DNA from: Clitoria ternatea
Taxonomy: Eukaryota; Streptophyta; Magnoliopsida; Fabales; Fabaceae
Direction of reading: 5' to 3'
Length of the DNA stretch: 64,000 nucleotides
Assembly: GCA_037962975.1 (NCBI GenBank)
Contig: CM075673.1
Location: 149,378,667 to 149,442,666, forward strand
Positions within the stretch are counted from its first letter, which is position 1; every line of letters begins with the position of its first letter. Of this stretch, positions 47,450-56,180 are shown one piece after another. The position numbers were made by a program, and so were the translations under genes. The notes below the pieces were generated by a model. It was not told the DNA's origin. It did no database searches and worked only from the letters and a program-made list of their open reading frames with translations.

Positions 47450-48022
47450 TATAACTTACTTGTTGTGTTTGGAGTTCGGTTTGATCCTACTGTCCATGTC
47501 ATATTTGGTGTTCGGTTGAATCCTACTAGCCGTTCTTCAATTGGTCTTTGGTTTTACCCAATGACGATTCTTCACCGACGTTCGGTTAATCCTACTAGTC
47601 GTACTCAGAGTTCGGTTTAATCCTACAATCCGAGCCTTCGATACGGGGTTCAGATCAGGGCTAATCCTGAACCTACTGCGCCCGTCACTTGGGGTTCAGC
47701 GTGGTCTTGAAGAAAAACCAGCTTACTGCGCCCAAGCCTTCGCATGGGGTTCGGTTTATGGCCTTGAAGAAGGACCAGCCCTACAACCCATGTAGTCTTC
47801 GAATGGGGTTCGGTTTGTGGCCTTGAAGAAGGACCAGCCCTACAACCCATGCCCTGAGGTTCGGTTTAATCCTACAACTCAGGTCTTCACCGACGTTCGG
47901 TTTATCCTACTAGTCGTACTCAGAGTTCGGTTTAATCCTACAATCTGAGCCTTCACCGGTGTTCAGCCAAACTTACTAACCGTACCCAGAGTTCGGTTTA
48001 ATCCTACAATCTGGGCCTTCAA
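47450..48022. repeat. Imperfect tandem array of GTTCGGTTTAATCCTAC units
   Basis: About 15 units of roughly 30-57 bp share the start GTTCGGTTTAATCCTAC or close variants (GTTCAG, TTCGGTTTATGGCC). Two neighbouring units near 47750-47850 also share CCTTGAAGAAGGACCAGCCCT. The array lies between the stop of gag-pol and the end of antisense copy 2, where Tat-lineage elements are known to carry fast-changing tandem repeats. Confidence 0.75.
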
Positions 48023-48031
48023 TATTTACAC

Positions 48032-48165
48032 ACTCGAGGAGTTACATCGTTAATTACAGAATGGGTAATTGAGATCATCCGTCCTGAATATGTTCTTGTG
48101 CGTTGCGCATATTCGAAGAGTTACATCGTCAACTACAGAATAAGTAGCTGAGATCATCCGTCCTG
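48032..48165. repeat. Two further units of the 43116-43506 repeat
   Basis: Units near 48032 and 48113 share GAGTTACATCGT, an ACAGAAT.AGTA/GGTA stretch and GAGATCATCCGTCCTGAATATG. They occupy the position after antisense copy 2 that the five-unit cluster holds after copy 1. Confidence 0.6.
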
Positions 48166-48343
48166 AATATGCTTTTGTACACCGGATAAACTGAAAATCA
48201 CAGCATAAGAAAAACTCGAAAGAGTTAAATTGTTATGAGAGATTCTTATTAAATCAAAAATAAGAATTACAAGGAGAGCGTAGCTGTGAAAATAAATTCT
48301 CCAGTATTCAATCCAAGATAAGGATAGGAGAGTGTAGAAACAG

Positions 48344-51300
48344 CTAGCTATAGTAGATGCGCAAGTTTTGGGTGTTCCATTTGTTTCGGATTGGAGTGCC
48401 ATCAAGGTTTTCAAGGCGATAAGAGCCTTTGCCAGTGACCTCGGATACCCTGTATGGGCCTTCCCAGTTTGGGGCTAATTTGCCTTGATGGGCGAATTTG
48501 TTCCCTATACTTGCTTTCCTCAAAACCAAATCTCCAACGTTGAAAGTCCTTGATTGGACTCGTTTATTGTACCGGAGAGCAACTTTGGCTTTGATGGCTT
48601 GATCTCTGATGAAAGCGTCTTCTCTGAGTTCTTGTATGACATCCATTTCAGATGCCAAGTTAGCATTGTTGGTTTCTTCAGAGAAGTACTTAACTCTTGT
48701 GGAAGCAATTTGCAGTTCCACAGGTATCATTGCCTCGACCCCGTATGTTAGGCGATATGGGGATTCATTGGTGGACGAATGAGGCGTTGTCCGATATGCC
48801 CATAGGACATGACACAGCTGGTCTGTCCATCCGCCCTTGGCTTTACCAAGGCGCTTCTTTAGTCCCTTAAGCACCTCCCTGTTGGCCACTTCAGCTTGAC
48901 CATTAGTTTGGGGATGTTCGACGGATGAGAATATTTGGCTTATTCCTAACCCTTCAAGCAAATCTGTGAATTTTTTATCCGTGAACTGGGTGCCATTGTC
49001 TGTAACAATCCGTGCTGGGACCCCGAACCGTGTTATGATGTTTTCATACATGAAACGGCGAGTTCGGGCTGAAGTAATATGCACCACCGGCTCTGCTTCT
49101 ATCCACTTAGTGAAATAATCGACCCCTACAATGAGATATTTGATGCCCCCAAGAGCAGTTGGAAAGGGGCCCAGAATATCCAATCCCCATTGATAGAAGG
49201 GCCATGGAACAGCGGATGTGAAGAGTTCTTCTGCCGGTGTGTGGTGTAGGTTAGAGAATTTTTGGCAAGCGTCGCATTTTTTGACGAAGTCAATGGAGTC
49301 TTGCTTCATTGTGGGCCACCAGTATCCAGCTTTGAGGATTTTTCGCATTAAGCTTCTTCCTCCAGCATGGTGTCCACTTTGTCCTCCATGCACTTCCTCC
49401 ATTACACCTTGCACCTCATCCTCTTTGAGACAAATTAAATAGGGCACAGAGAGTGCCCTTCTATAGAGATTACCATCAATCATAGTGAAATACGGTAATT
49501 CTCTCCTTAACCTCGTCTTTTCCTTCTCATCTGTGGGTAGCTGTCCATCAGCCAAACAACGGATGTAAGGAGCCATCCATGTGTCTCCGTAAAGGGAGTC
49601 AGTCATTATGGCATTTAGAGAAGGGAAAAGAGGAATGCTGGGCGACGTTAGCGTGCTTTGAACCAGCGTAGTGGTGCTACCTGGTCGTTTAGTGCTTGCT
49701 AACCTGGAGAGTATATCCGCTCTCGTATTCTCTTCACGTGGAACATGCTTGAACTCCACCTTTGAGAATTTCTCAGTCAACTCCTTGACACAGTTCAAGT
49801 ATAATTGGAGTTGAGGTTCGCGAGCTTGATATTCTCCTAAGATCTGCGAAATCACCAGCTGTGAATCGCTACAGAGTGTCACCTCAGAAGCTCCGATGTC
49901 AATTGCAGCTCTTAGCCCGGCCAAGCAAGCTTCGTACTCAGCCTGGTTGTTGGATGTTTTGAAATTGAAATGAAGGGAGATCTCCAGGTGTACTCCGTCA
50001 TCACTTTCGAGAACTACACCTGCTCCAGAGCCTCTTTGGTTTGATGAACCATCAACGTAAATGGTCCAATGGACTCGAGGGTAATCCGGATCAGTCCCTG
50101 TCATTTCCACAATAAAGTCAGCCAGGACTTGAGCTTTAATAGCGCTGCGGGGTTCGTAGGATATATCAAACTCAGAGAGTTCAATAGACCATTTGATCAT
50201 CCTCCCAGCAAGATCGGGCTTGATTAAGACAGAACGGAGTGGCAAATCCGTTCTCACTATGATTGGATGGGCGTGAAAGTACGGACGCAACCGTCGTGAG
50301 GCCCAAACAACAGCGAGGGCGGCCTTTTCAATTTTTTGATACCGGATCTCAGCACCTTGCAAGGTCTTGCTAGTGAAATAGACCGGTCTTTGTCCATCAG
50401 GAGTTTCTTTTATCAAGGCAACGCCCAAAGCTTCATCTGAAATAGCCAAGTACAGAATGAGTGTGTCTTCTGGGTCAGGCTTTGTGAGAATGGGAGGTTT
50501 GGACAACACCTCTTTAAGCTCTTGGAAAGCTTTTTCTTGTTCCTGTCCCCACTCGAATTTCTTAGACTTTTTCAGTATTTTGTACAGGGGGAGCGACCTG
50601 TGAGCCATCTTCGGCATGAATCGTGCCAAAGCTGCTACCTTGCCATTCAGGGATTGGACTTCTTTGAGATTCTTAGGACTTTGCATGTCTAGAATCGTTT
50701 GGCACTTCCCTGGATTGGCTTCTATACCACGTTGAGTTAACATGAAACCCAAAAATTTCCCAGCAGGGACAGCAAATGTGCACTTCATTGGGTTCAGCCT
50801 CATGTTAAATTGTCTCAAACGGGTGAATACTTGGCGCAGGTCTTCAATATGATCGCCACCAACCGGTGTCTTTGCTATTATGTCGTCAATGTATACTTCA
50901 ACAAGTTTGGTGTGCATACCTTCGAAAACCTTGTTGATCATGCGCTGATATGTCGCCCCAGCGTTTTTCAGGCCAAAGGGCATGACTGTATAGCAAAAGA
51001 CACCATGATCATTTATGAAAGCTGTCTTCTCTTGATCCTCTTCGCACATCGGAATTTGGTTGTAACCAGAATAAGCGTCCATGAAGCTCAGGTATTGGTA
51101 ACCAGAGGAATCATCTACCATCCGATCTATATTAGGAAGAGGATAAGGATCTTTTGGACAGCAGCGGTTGAGGTCCACGTAGTCAATGCACATTCTCCAT
51201 TTACCATTGGATTTAGGGACCATCACCACATTCGAAAGCCAAGAGGAATATCGGATTTCCTTGATAAATCCGGCATTCAGCAATTCCTCAGTTTGCTGAC

Positions 51301-53815
51301 AAGCTGCTTTCTGTTTCTCTGGGCCCAATCGTCTTTTCTTTTGGGCCACAGGTTTCGTCTCTGGATAGACAGAAAGTTTATGACAGCAGAATTCAGGGTC
51401 TATGCCTGGCATATCGGCTGCAGTCCATGCAAAGAGGTCTTTAAACTCTTGTAAGAGAGCCAGCAGTCGCTGCTCTATTTCAGTATCTAGCTTGTCATTG
51501 ATATGGGTGATCTTTTCTGGAGAATCTCCCAAGACAGTGTCCCTGGAATTTCCATCCGGTGTGGGCTTTGATGGGTTGAACGGATCAATGTTCAAATCCG
51601 CTCTAGGGTCCAGGTCGACAAGACTTACGGATTCAGCCGATGTTCCAGCATCATTAAGTTTCCTCTTTTTATTGGAGGCGTCCAGCTTTGTCATGTTGAG
51701 ACTAAGGTTGTAGCAGTACCTAGCCATCTCTTGATCACCACGGATAGATGACACAGCATTATCCTTGTCAATGAACTTGATAAGGAGATGTGGGGTTGAT
51801 ACAACTGCCTCCATTGCATTCAGAGTAGGACGGCCTATGATGCCATTAAATGGTGATTTGACATCAATCACTAGCACCCGAGACCTAACCGTCCTGGCTC
51901 CTGGTTCGCCTTCAAACGAGATAAGGGTGTCAAGATACCCTTTAGTTAGTTGCTTTGCGCCATTGAAAGCTGTTAGTTCCTGCGTGTAAGGCTGTAAATC
52001 TGAGTCTTTAAAACCCATTCTTTCAAAGCAATTATAGAAAATAACATCGCAGGAACTTCCCTGGTCAACAAGGATTCTTCGGACGTCCTTGTTGGCGATC
52101 ACAGCAGTGATGACTACAGCATCGTCACCACCAGGAACGGTTGGGCCAAAATCCTCGTCAGAGAAAGAGATTATGGGAGCCTCAATTCCTCCTCTGTAAG
52201 GGCGATTGTCTTTGACTTTCCCTTGCACAGATAGAATCATTCTGTGATGATTCTTACGGGCTGTAATTGAAGCTCCTCCTCCAGCGAACCCTCCAGCAAT
52301 CATGTCAATGACTTCACGTCGGCCCTGACGTTGTTGCTGGGGCATGCTGTCTTTCTGTGCTGCATTATCGGTCATTACACCTTTTTGCTTCTCTGTAGCA
52401 GAGAACTTTCGAACCGGACTGGGGTTGTTGTCATCCCCATCGTCGGGATCTCTTTCTCTTTTCTCATTCCGTTCTGCCCTGTCAAAGGATTTTTCTTTGA
52501 ACAGGTATTGCTTCAATTTGCCTTCTCTAATTAGCGTCTCAACCGCGTTCTTTAGAGCTTGGCATTCATCAGTGGAATGACCATTTTGTTCATGAAAATC
52601 ACAGTACTTTCGTGAATTTCCTGGTCTTTTCATAGGGGCTGGTTTCCTGATGCCATATGTGCTGAAAACTGGCCATCCGACCTCTCTCAAAATCTGAGAT
52701 GGTCTGGCAGATAACTGTGCATAATGGCTGAAGGAATTGACATGCCTTTCTCGAGGTCGAGGAGGGTGGTTATCCACCTTAGGATTGGTGAATGGCCTCT
52801 CCATGCGTTCTGACCTCGTCTTTTCCTTACCCTTCTGGGTTTGGGGAGATGGTGTTGGTGGCTTTTTCTTTGCAGCCATTGCCTCCAAGTGCATCTCTAT
52901 GCTCACATACTTTGAGGCTTTTTTCCTGAACTCCTCAAAAGTTGCTGGGGGGCTCTTTGCTAATAAAAGAGTGAAAGCTGATCCTGGCTGCAATGCCTCA
53001 ATTACGATATGCAGCTTGATAGATTCTGTGAGGTTAGGAACCAGGGCTGCTTCCTTATAAAACCTCTTCAAAAAATCTTTTAAGCCCTCAGTTTCACTTT
53101 GCTTAATCTGAGCCAAGGTATGAGACGTCTTGGGTACGTCTCTGGAGATGACAAAGTGGGTTTCAAAGGCAGCTGCCATTTCCGTCCAAGAATCTATGGA
53201 TCCAGAAGGCAGGCCTTTAAACCACCCGAGGGCTTCCTCAGACAATGTTCGAGGGAACATTCGGCACATCACGTCTTCATCAGCCCCCAAGTACATGGCT
53301 TCAAACACATAAGCATCAAGGTGCTTAGTTGGATCAGTTTCACCATTATACTTTCCGATGGAAAGTGGTTGAGTGGTTTGAAGGTGCTTGGGGATGCTGA
53401 TGCCCATAAGTCTCCTTGAAAAAGGAACCTTCAGATTGTAAGACAATGGGGGTGCTGTTGTTGAATCTCTCTTCCTTCGGGAAGCTGCATCCTCAGAATC
53501 GCGAGTTTGTTCTCCCTCCTCAAACGTTGGGATCTTTGAGTACTGAAGAGTGGTGGACTTTTCACCATCAGTTATGTGGGGAGTGTTTCGCGTGCGAGAT
53601 GACTCTTTATCCTCGCTTTGCCTTTTTTCTCTTCGCAATTCAGCGAGTTCCCTCTGAAGTTGTTTGATCAACTCATCACGAGGATCAGGATCAGACACTG
53701 TTACTATCTTCTTTGAGCTGCCCCCATGAGAATCAAAGTTGAGTTTTCTGAAGGCGTTAGGATTGGTTCTGCCTTCAGCCTGATTTTCCATGAAGTCTTG
53801 TGCTTCGCCTTCCAT
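48344..53815 (-). CDS. gag-pol: Gag-pol polyprotein, Tat-lineage Ty3 element (1823 aa, intact)
   Basis: One frame encodes capsid, protease, reverse transcriptase, two RNase H domains and integrase, which copy the element's RNA into DNA and insert it in the nucleus. Capsid is about 150-310. The zinc knuckle is the variant C405-x2-H-x4-H-x4-C418. Protease has VDQGSS at 583-588 (DQG, not DTG/DSG). The RT box YIDD is 975-978. The first RNase H spans about 1110-1230. The second has D1255, E1293, D1317 and D1367. Integrase has H1476 and H1482/3, C1514, C1517, and catalytic D1546, D1606, E1642 (35 residues between the last two), then NWEGPYRV near 1784-1791. The second RNase H is a Tat hallmark. The start is 45 bases after the primer site. 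There is no frameshift or stop. Confidence 0.95.
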   Translation of the reverse strand: MEGEAQDFMENQAEGRTNPNAFRKLNFDSHGGSSKKIVTVSDPDPRDELIKQLQRELAELRREKRQSEDKESSRTRNTPHITDGEKSTTLQYSKIPTFEEGEQTRDSEDAASRRKRDSTTAPPLSYNLKVPFSRRLMGISIPKHLQTTQPLSIGKYNGETDPTKHLDAYVFEAMYLGADEDVMCRMFPRTLSEEALGWFKGLPSGSIDSWTEMAAAFETHFVISRDVPKTSHTLAQIKQSETEGLKDFLKRFYKEAALVPNLTESIKLHIVIEALQPGSAFTLLLAKSPPATFEEFRKKASKYVSIEMHLEAMAAKKKPPTPSPQTQKGKEKTRSERMERPFTNPKVDNHPPRPRERHVNSFSHYAQLSARPSQILREVGWPVFSTYGIRKPAPMKRPGNSRKYCDFHEQNGHSTDECQALKNAVETLIREGKLKQYLFKEKSFDRAERNEKRERDPDDGDDNNPSPVRKFSATEKQKGVMTDNAAQKDSMPQQQRQGRREVIDMIAGGFAGGGASITARKNHHRMILSVQGKVKDNRPYRGGIEAPIISFSDEDFGPTVPGGDDAVVITAVIANKDVRRILVDQGSSCDVIFYNCFERMGFKDSDLQPYTQELTAFNGAKQLTKGYLDTLISFEGEPGARTVRSRVLVIDVKSPFNGIIGRPTLNAMEAVVSTPHLLIKFIDKDNAVSSIRGDQEMARYCYNLSLNMTKLDASNKKRKLNDAGTSAESVSLVDLDPRADLNIDPFNPSKPTPDGNSRDTVLGDSPEKITHINDKLDTEIEQRLLALLQEFKDLFAWTAADMPGIDPEFCCHKLSVYPETKPVAQKKRRLGPEKQKAACQQTEELLNAGFIKEIRYSSWLSNVVMVPKSNGKWRMCIDYVDLNRCCPKDPYPLPNIDRMVDDSSGYQYLSFMDAYSGYNQIPMCEEDQEKTAFINDHGVFCYTVMPFGLKNAGATYQRMINKVFEGMHTKLVEVYIDDIIAKTPVGGDHIEDLRQVFTRLRQFNMRLNPMKCTFAVPAGKFLGFMLTQRGIEANPGKCQTILDMQSPKNLKEVQSLNGKVAALARFMPKMAHRSLPLYKILKKSKKFEWGQEQEKAFQELKEVLSKPPILTKPDPEDTLILYLAISDEALGVALIKETPDGQRPVYFTSKTLQGAEIRYQKIEKAALAVVWASRRLRPYFHAHPIIVRTDLPLRSVLIKPDLAGRMIKWSIELSEFDISYEPRSAIKAQVLADFIVEMTGTDPDYPRVHWTIYVDGSSNQRGSGAGVVLESDDGVHLEISLHFNFKTSNNQAEYEACLAGLRAAIDIGASEVTLCSDSQLVISQILGEYQAREPQLQLYLNCVKELTEKFSKVEFKHVPREENTRADILSRLASTKRPGSTTTLVQSTLTSPSIPLFPSLNAIMTDSLYGDTWMAPYIRCLADGQLPTDEKEKTRLRRELPYFTMIDGNLYRRALSVPYLICLKEDEVQGVMEEVHGGQSGHHAGGRSLMRKILKAGYWWPTMKQDSIDFVKKCDACQKFSNLHHTPAEELFTSAVPWPFYQWGLDILGPFPTALGGIKYLIVGVDYFTKWIEAEPVVHITSARTRRFMYENIITRFGVPARIVTDNGTQFTDKKFTDLLEGLGISQIFSSVEHPQTNGQAEVANREVLKGLKKRLGKAKGGWTDQLCHVLWAYRTTPHSSTNESPYRLTYGVEAMIPVELQIASTRVKYFSEETNNANLASEMDVIQELREDAFIRDQAIKAKVALRYNKRVQSRTFNVGDLVLRKASIGNKFAHQGKLAPNWEGPYRVSEVTGKGSYRLENLDGTPIRNKWNTQNLRIYYS

Positions 53816-53860
53816 TGTGGATTACCTGCTCTGTCAAAGGATATGGGAATAACTTTATCG

Positions 53861-53880
53861 GGTCCCACTGGGCGTGCCAA
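53861..53880 (-). other. Primer-binding site of the Tat element
   Basis: On the minus strand TTGGCACGCCCAGTGGGACC directly follows the 5' LTR. TGGCACGCCCAGTGGGACC would pair with a tRNA 3' end finishing in CCA; I cannot name the tRNA from sequence alone. A close variant is at 10338-10355. Confidence 0.75.
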
Positions 53881-54682
53881 TGATCTGTCCTGAACCGGGG
53901 TCTAGAGATCCGGACTCAGACCAGTCACAAATAGTATATAAATACTGTATAGAAGACCGGATGTATATGTATCCGGTGTAGGTATCCGTTGTCCTTGAGT
54001 GAGGAGAGCGGATTGGGCGTTCTGGAGATCCTTCACACCGACCTAACGCGTTGAAGTGGGCGAATGGTAGGTGAAGAAAGCGGATTGGGCGTTCTGGAGA
54101 TCCTTCACACCGACCTAACGCGTTGAAGTGGGCGAATGGTGGTGTCACCTGCAAAGATTCTCCGACGCTCAAGTCAGTGATTATATTCCAAGTAAGGAAT
54201 GTATTCAGAGAGTAATCAGTCGTAAAAAATGAGCTGAAGATCCCTCACTTCAATCATGAAGTGAGTTCATATACCTGATTGGCTCGATTAACGAGGATTC
54301 GTTGGTGGGGAACCACCAACTCCCATTAGCATTATTATATTACGCACTTACCTGCATGATTGGGTCAAGTGGCTATTTTATATTGAGCATAGAGAATGTA
54401 GACTAGGATTAGGGAACAAGTTGACCATTCCCGTGAGCAGAATTTGGCTCGTAGTGCAGGGAATTATTGATCGATCCCTGTAGCAACAATCGTTGTCTTT
54501 TGCACAGTGACGTGTGTATTATCCGATGTCATGGTGTTATCCTGAACAACCGGTTTAGGGAGAACGCCTGATACAGAATTACAGTCCGGATGTATACCGA
54601 TGACACCGGTTACACGTAGATGTCTTATCAAAGACGTTGAAATATGTATAGAAGATCGGATACCGGTATTGAGACCGGATCA
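53881..54682 (-). repeat. 5' LTR of the Tat element, with a 72 bp tandem duplication
   Basis: 802 bp, with the same termini as the 3' LTR. Units 53997-54068 and 54069-54140 are a tandem pair. The second unit begins AGGTGAAGAAAGCGG where the first reads GAGTGAGGAGAGCGG; the rest is identical. A TATTTATATA promoter candidate on the minus strand lies at about 53934-53946, roughly 60 bases before the LTR's end. Confidence 0.93.
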
Positions 54683-54795
54683 GTTGTCGTTATCCTTGTA
54701 TGATTCAATTCCATTTATTTGATATTGAAGTAAATTTTACTGGAATAAATATCTAATATTTATTCTCCATAACATGGTCATGTATTTCTTTAGTT
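54683..54795. repeat. Right part of the LTR fragment split by the Tat element
   Basis: CATCCTTGTATGA..CAATTC, GATA.T..AGTA and AAATATCTAATATTTATTC match 27320-27420 of the solo LTR family at 26700. The match fades after CATGTATTTCTTTAGT. It begins with the GTTGT target duplication. Confidence 0.55.
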
Positions 54796-55420
54796 CCAAG
54801 AATTTATCATCTAGAACATTTTGAAACATTGCAAAAAATTTATGATAAAACTCCTTTGTTGGCTTCCTCTAGAAGTTTTTCAGTCATCAACAAAAACTCC
54901 ACCACACACATTGATCAAGCAATGCCTATATGGATCCACTAGCAATAACTTATCCTTTTACTTAAAACCTTACGCATGTCATAACAATACACATCCCAAC
55001 ATTTTGGAAAACATTACCCTCCCTAATAACATGAAATACATTGCTAGTACCTGCATGCTCAGATCTTTCACCTTCTAACAACTTGTGTAATTCAAATTGT
55101 ATCAACACATCCTTAACATGTATGCCATAAGCCAAAAATAATTCATCCATCATATTTCTCTAAACTTGACAATACAACCATGTGTTCAACATAGTAAATA
55201 TGCACTAGATTAGCTTCTAGGAAAGAGAGGTAGATGATACTAGACATACTTAAATGTCAAGTCTTTCCTTAGCTAGAAATTTTCCAAACTAACACTTAGA
55301 GTAACATATTTTTTAGCAATCAAGGAAGTTCTCAACCGCATAGGGAATAAATATATTTTGATGTGGAAGCTTAAACAAAACTGTAACATACTAAGTATTT
55401 ATATTCCATCAAATCACGGA
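54796..55420 (-). pseudogene. gag: Copia gag 5' fragment
   Basis: Minus strand 55153-54962 reads MMDELFLAYGIHVKDVLIQFELHKLLEGE. This resembles the N-terminal gag segment of copia elements, where a KYDG..F.LW block precedes DVLIQ..L. KYDG is seen just upstream in another frame. The frame is broken and the capsid end is lost. It lies downstream of the primer site at 55421. Confidence 0.45.
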
Positions 55421-55432
55421 GCTTTAATACCA
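55421..55432 (-). other. Copia primer-binding site (tRNA-iMet type)
   Basis: The minus strand reads TGGTATTAAAGC, two changes from the TGGTATCAGAGC site common in plant copia elements. A 15 bp direct repeat, TATTTATATTCCATC, flanks it at 55396-55410 and 55434-55448. Confidence 0.5.
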
Positions 55433-55433
55433 C

Positions 55434-56180
55434 TATTTATATTCCATCCTTTAAATAGTTTTACTTAAAACATAGAGAAATAAAATATGCAAAGAATAAT
55501 CACCACACAAGAATATTACGTGAAAAATTTCAAAACCAAAGAAAAATCATAGCCACTACCAAAACTAATAACTAGAGAATAACATTATGTAAAACATTTT
55601 ACATCACATAAAACCTCTCTCTCACCATCTCATGAACCCAAGACTATCCAAGTTACATCTTACATCACTCTAACACAAGAGTATAACAAGAGAAAAAAAA
55701 ACTTAAAGTGTTTCTCATGTATTTCTCATCGACTCCCAAAACCCTAGTACACTGATTACTTTAGGTCTTTCCACTTGGTGCCCCTTAAGTTTTCACTTCT
55801 AAACCAAATACAAAACCTTCTCTTATTTATACAGGAACTTAACATGTTTTTCCTTACATGCATAGTCACCAAAAAACATTTTTTCATTGTTCATAATTTC
55901 AACATAAGCAGTACGAATAATATCTAATAGTAAAATCATTGTTCACCTTTTTTTTCTTTAGGTGGACCTCACACAGAGAGCGTGGTATGTTATGGGAAAA
56001 TGTTTACAAGAAATAATACTAGAATTATTCCTATTAAATAACAAGTTACTTTTCTCCTTTGGTAGTGTGTTCCTTGTTATTATTTTGGCACATAAAATGA
56101 AATCTAAAAAAGTCTTCTCTTAACTATAGCCTCATAAAAAAACTTACGAGTGCATATACTTGATTTAATTACTTCTAACA
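55434..56180 (-). repeat. Copia LTR (relic)
   Basis: It lies between the primer site (left) and a purine-rich tract, TTCAAGGGAGAAAA on the minus strand (right). Its minus-strand start is TGTTAGAAGT. It is about 747 bp. The left terminus has lost its canonical bases. It has PPT and pol on its right and PBS and gag on its left, as for the Tat relic at 10356. Confidence 0.5.

Larger units (their letters stand above)
38639..54682 (-). mobile_element. Complete young Tat-lineage Ty3 retrotransposon (16.0 kb)
   Basis: Minus-strand order: 5' LTR (54682-53881), primer site, gag-pol (53815-48344), long 3' region with repeats and two antisense genes, PPT, 3' LTR (39368-38639). A perfect GTTGT duplication flanks it (38634-38638 and 54683-54687). 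The LTRs differ by three transitions over 730 shared bases and by one 72 bp tandem duplication, so insertion was recent. The second RNase H, DQG protease and antisense extra genes identify the Tat lineage. Every part needed for autonomous movement appears intact. Confidence 0.93.

Noticed and set aside
47450..48022. Regularly recurring GTTCGG units as a CRISPR array
   Set aside because: Unit length varies from about 30 to 57 bp, units are imperfect and adjacent without unique spacers, and the location is inside a plant retrotransposon.
50810..51454. 214-codon plus-strand open frame
   Set aside because: It is the antisense shadow of the conserved RT coding region of gag-pol; it has no protein features of its own.
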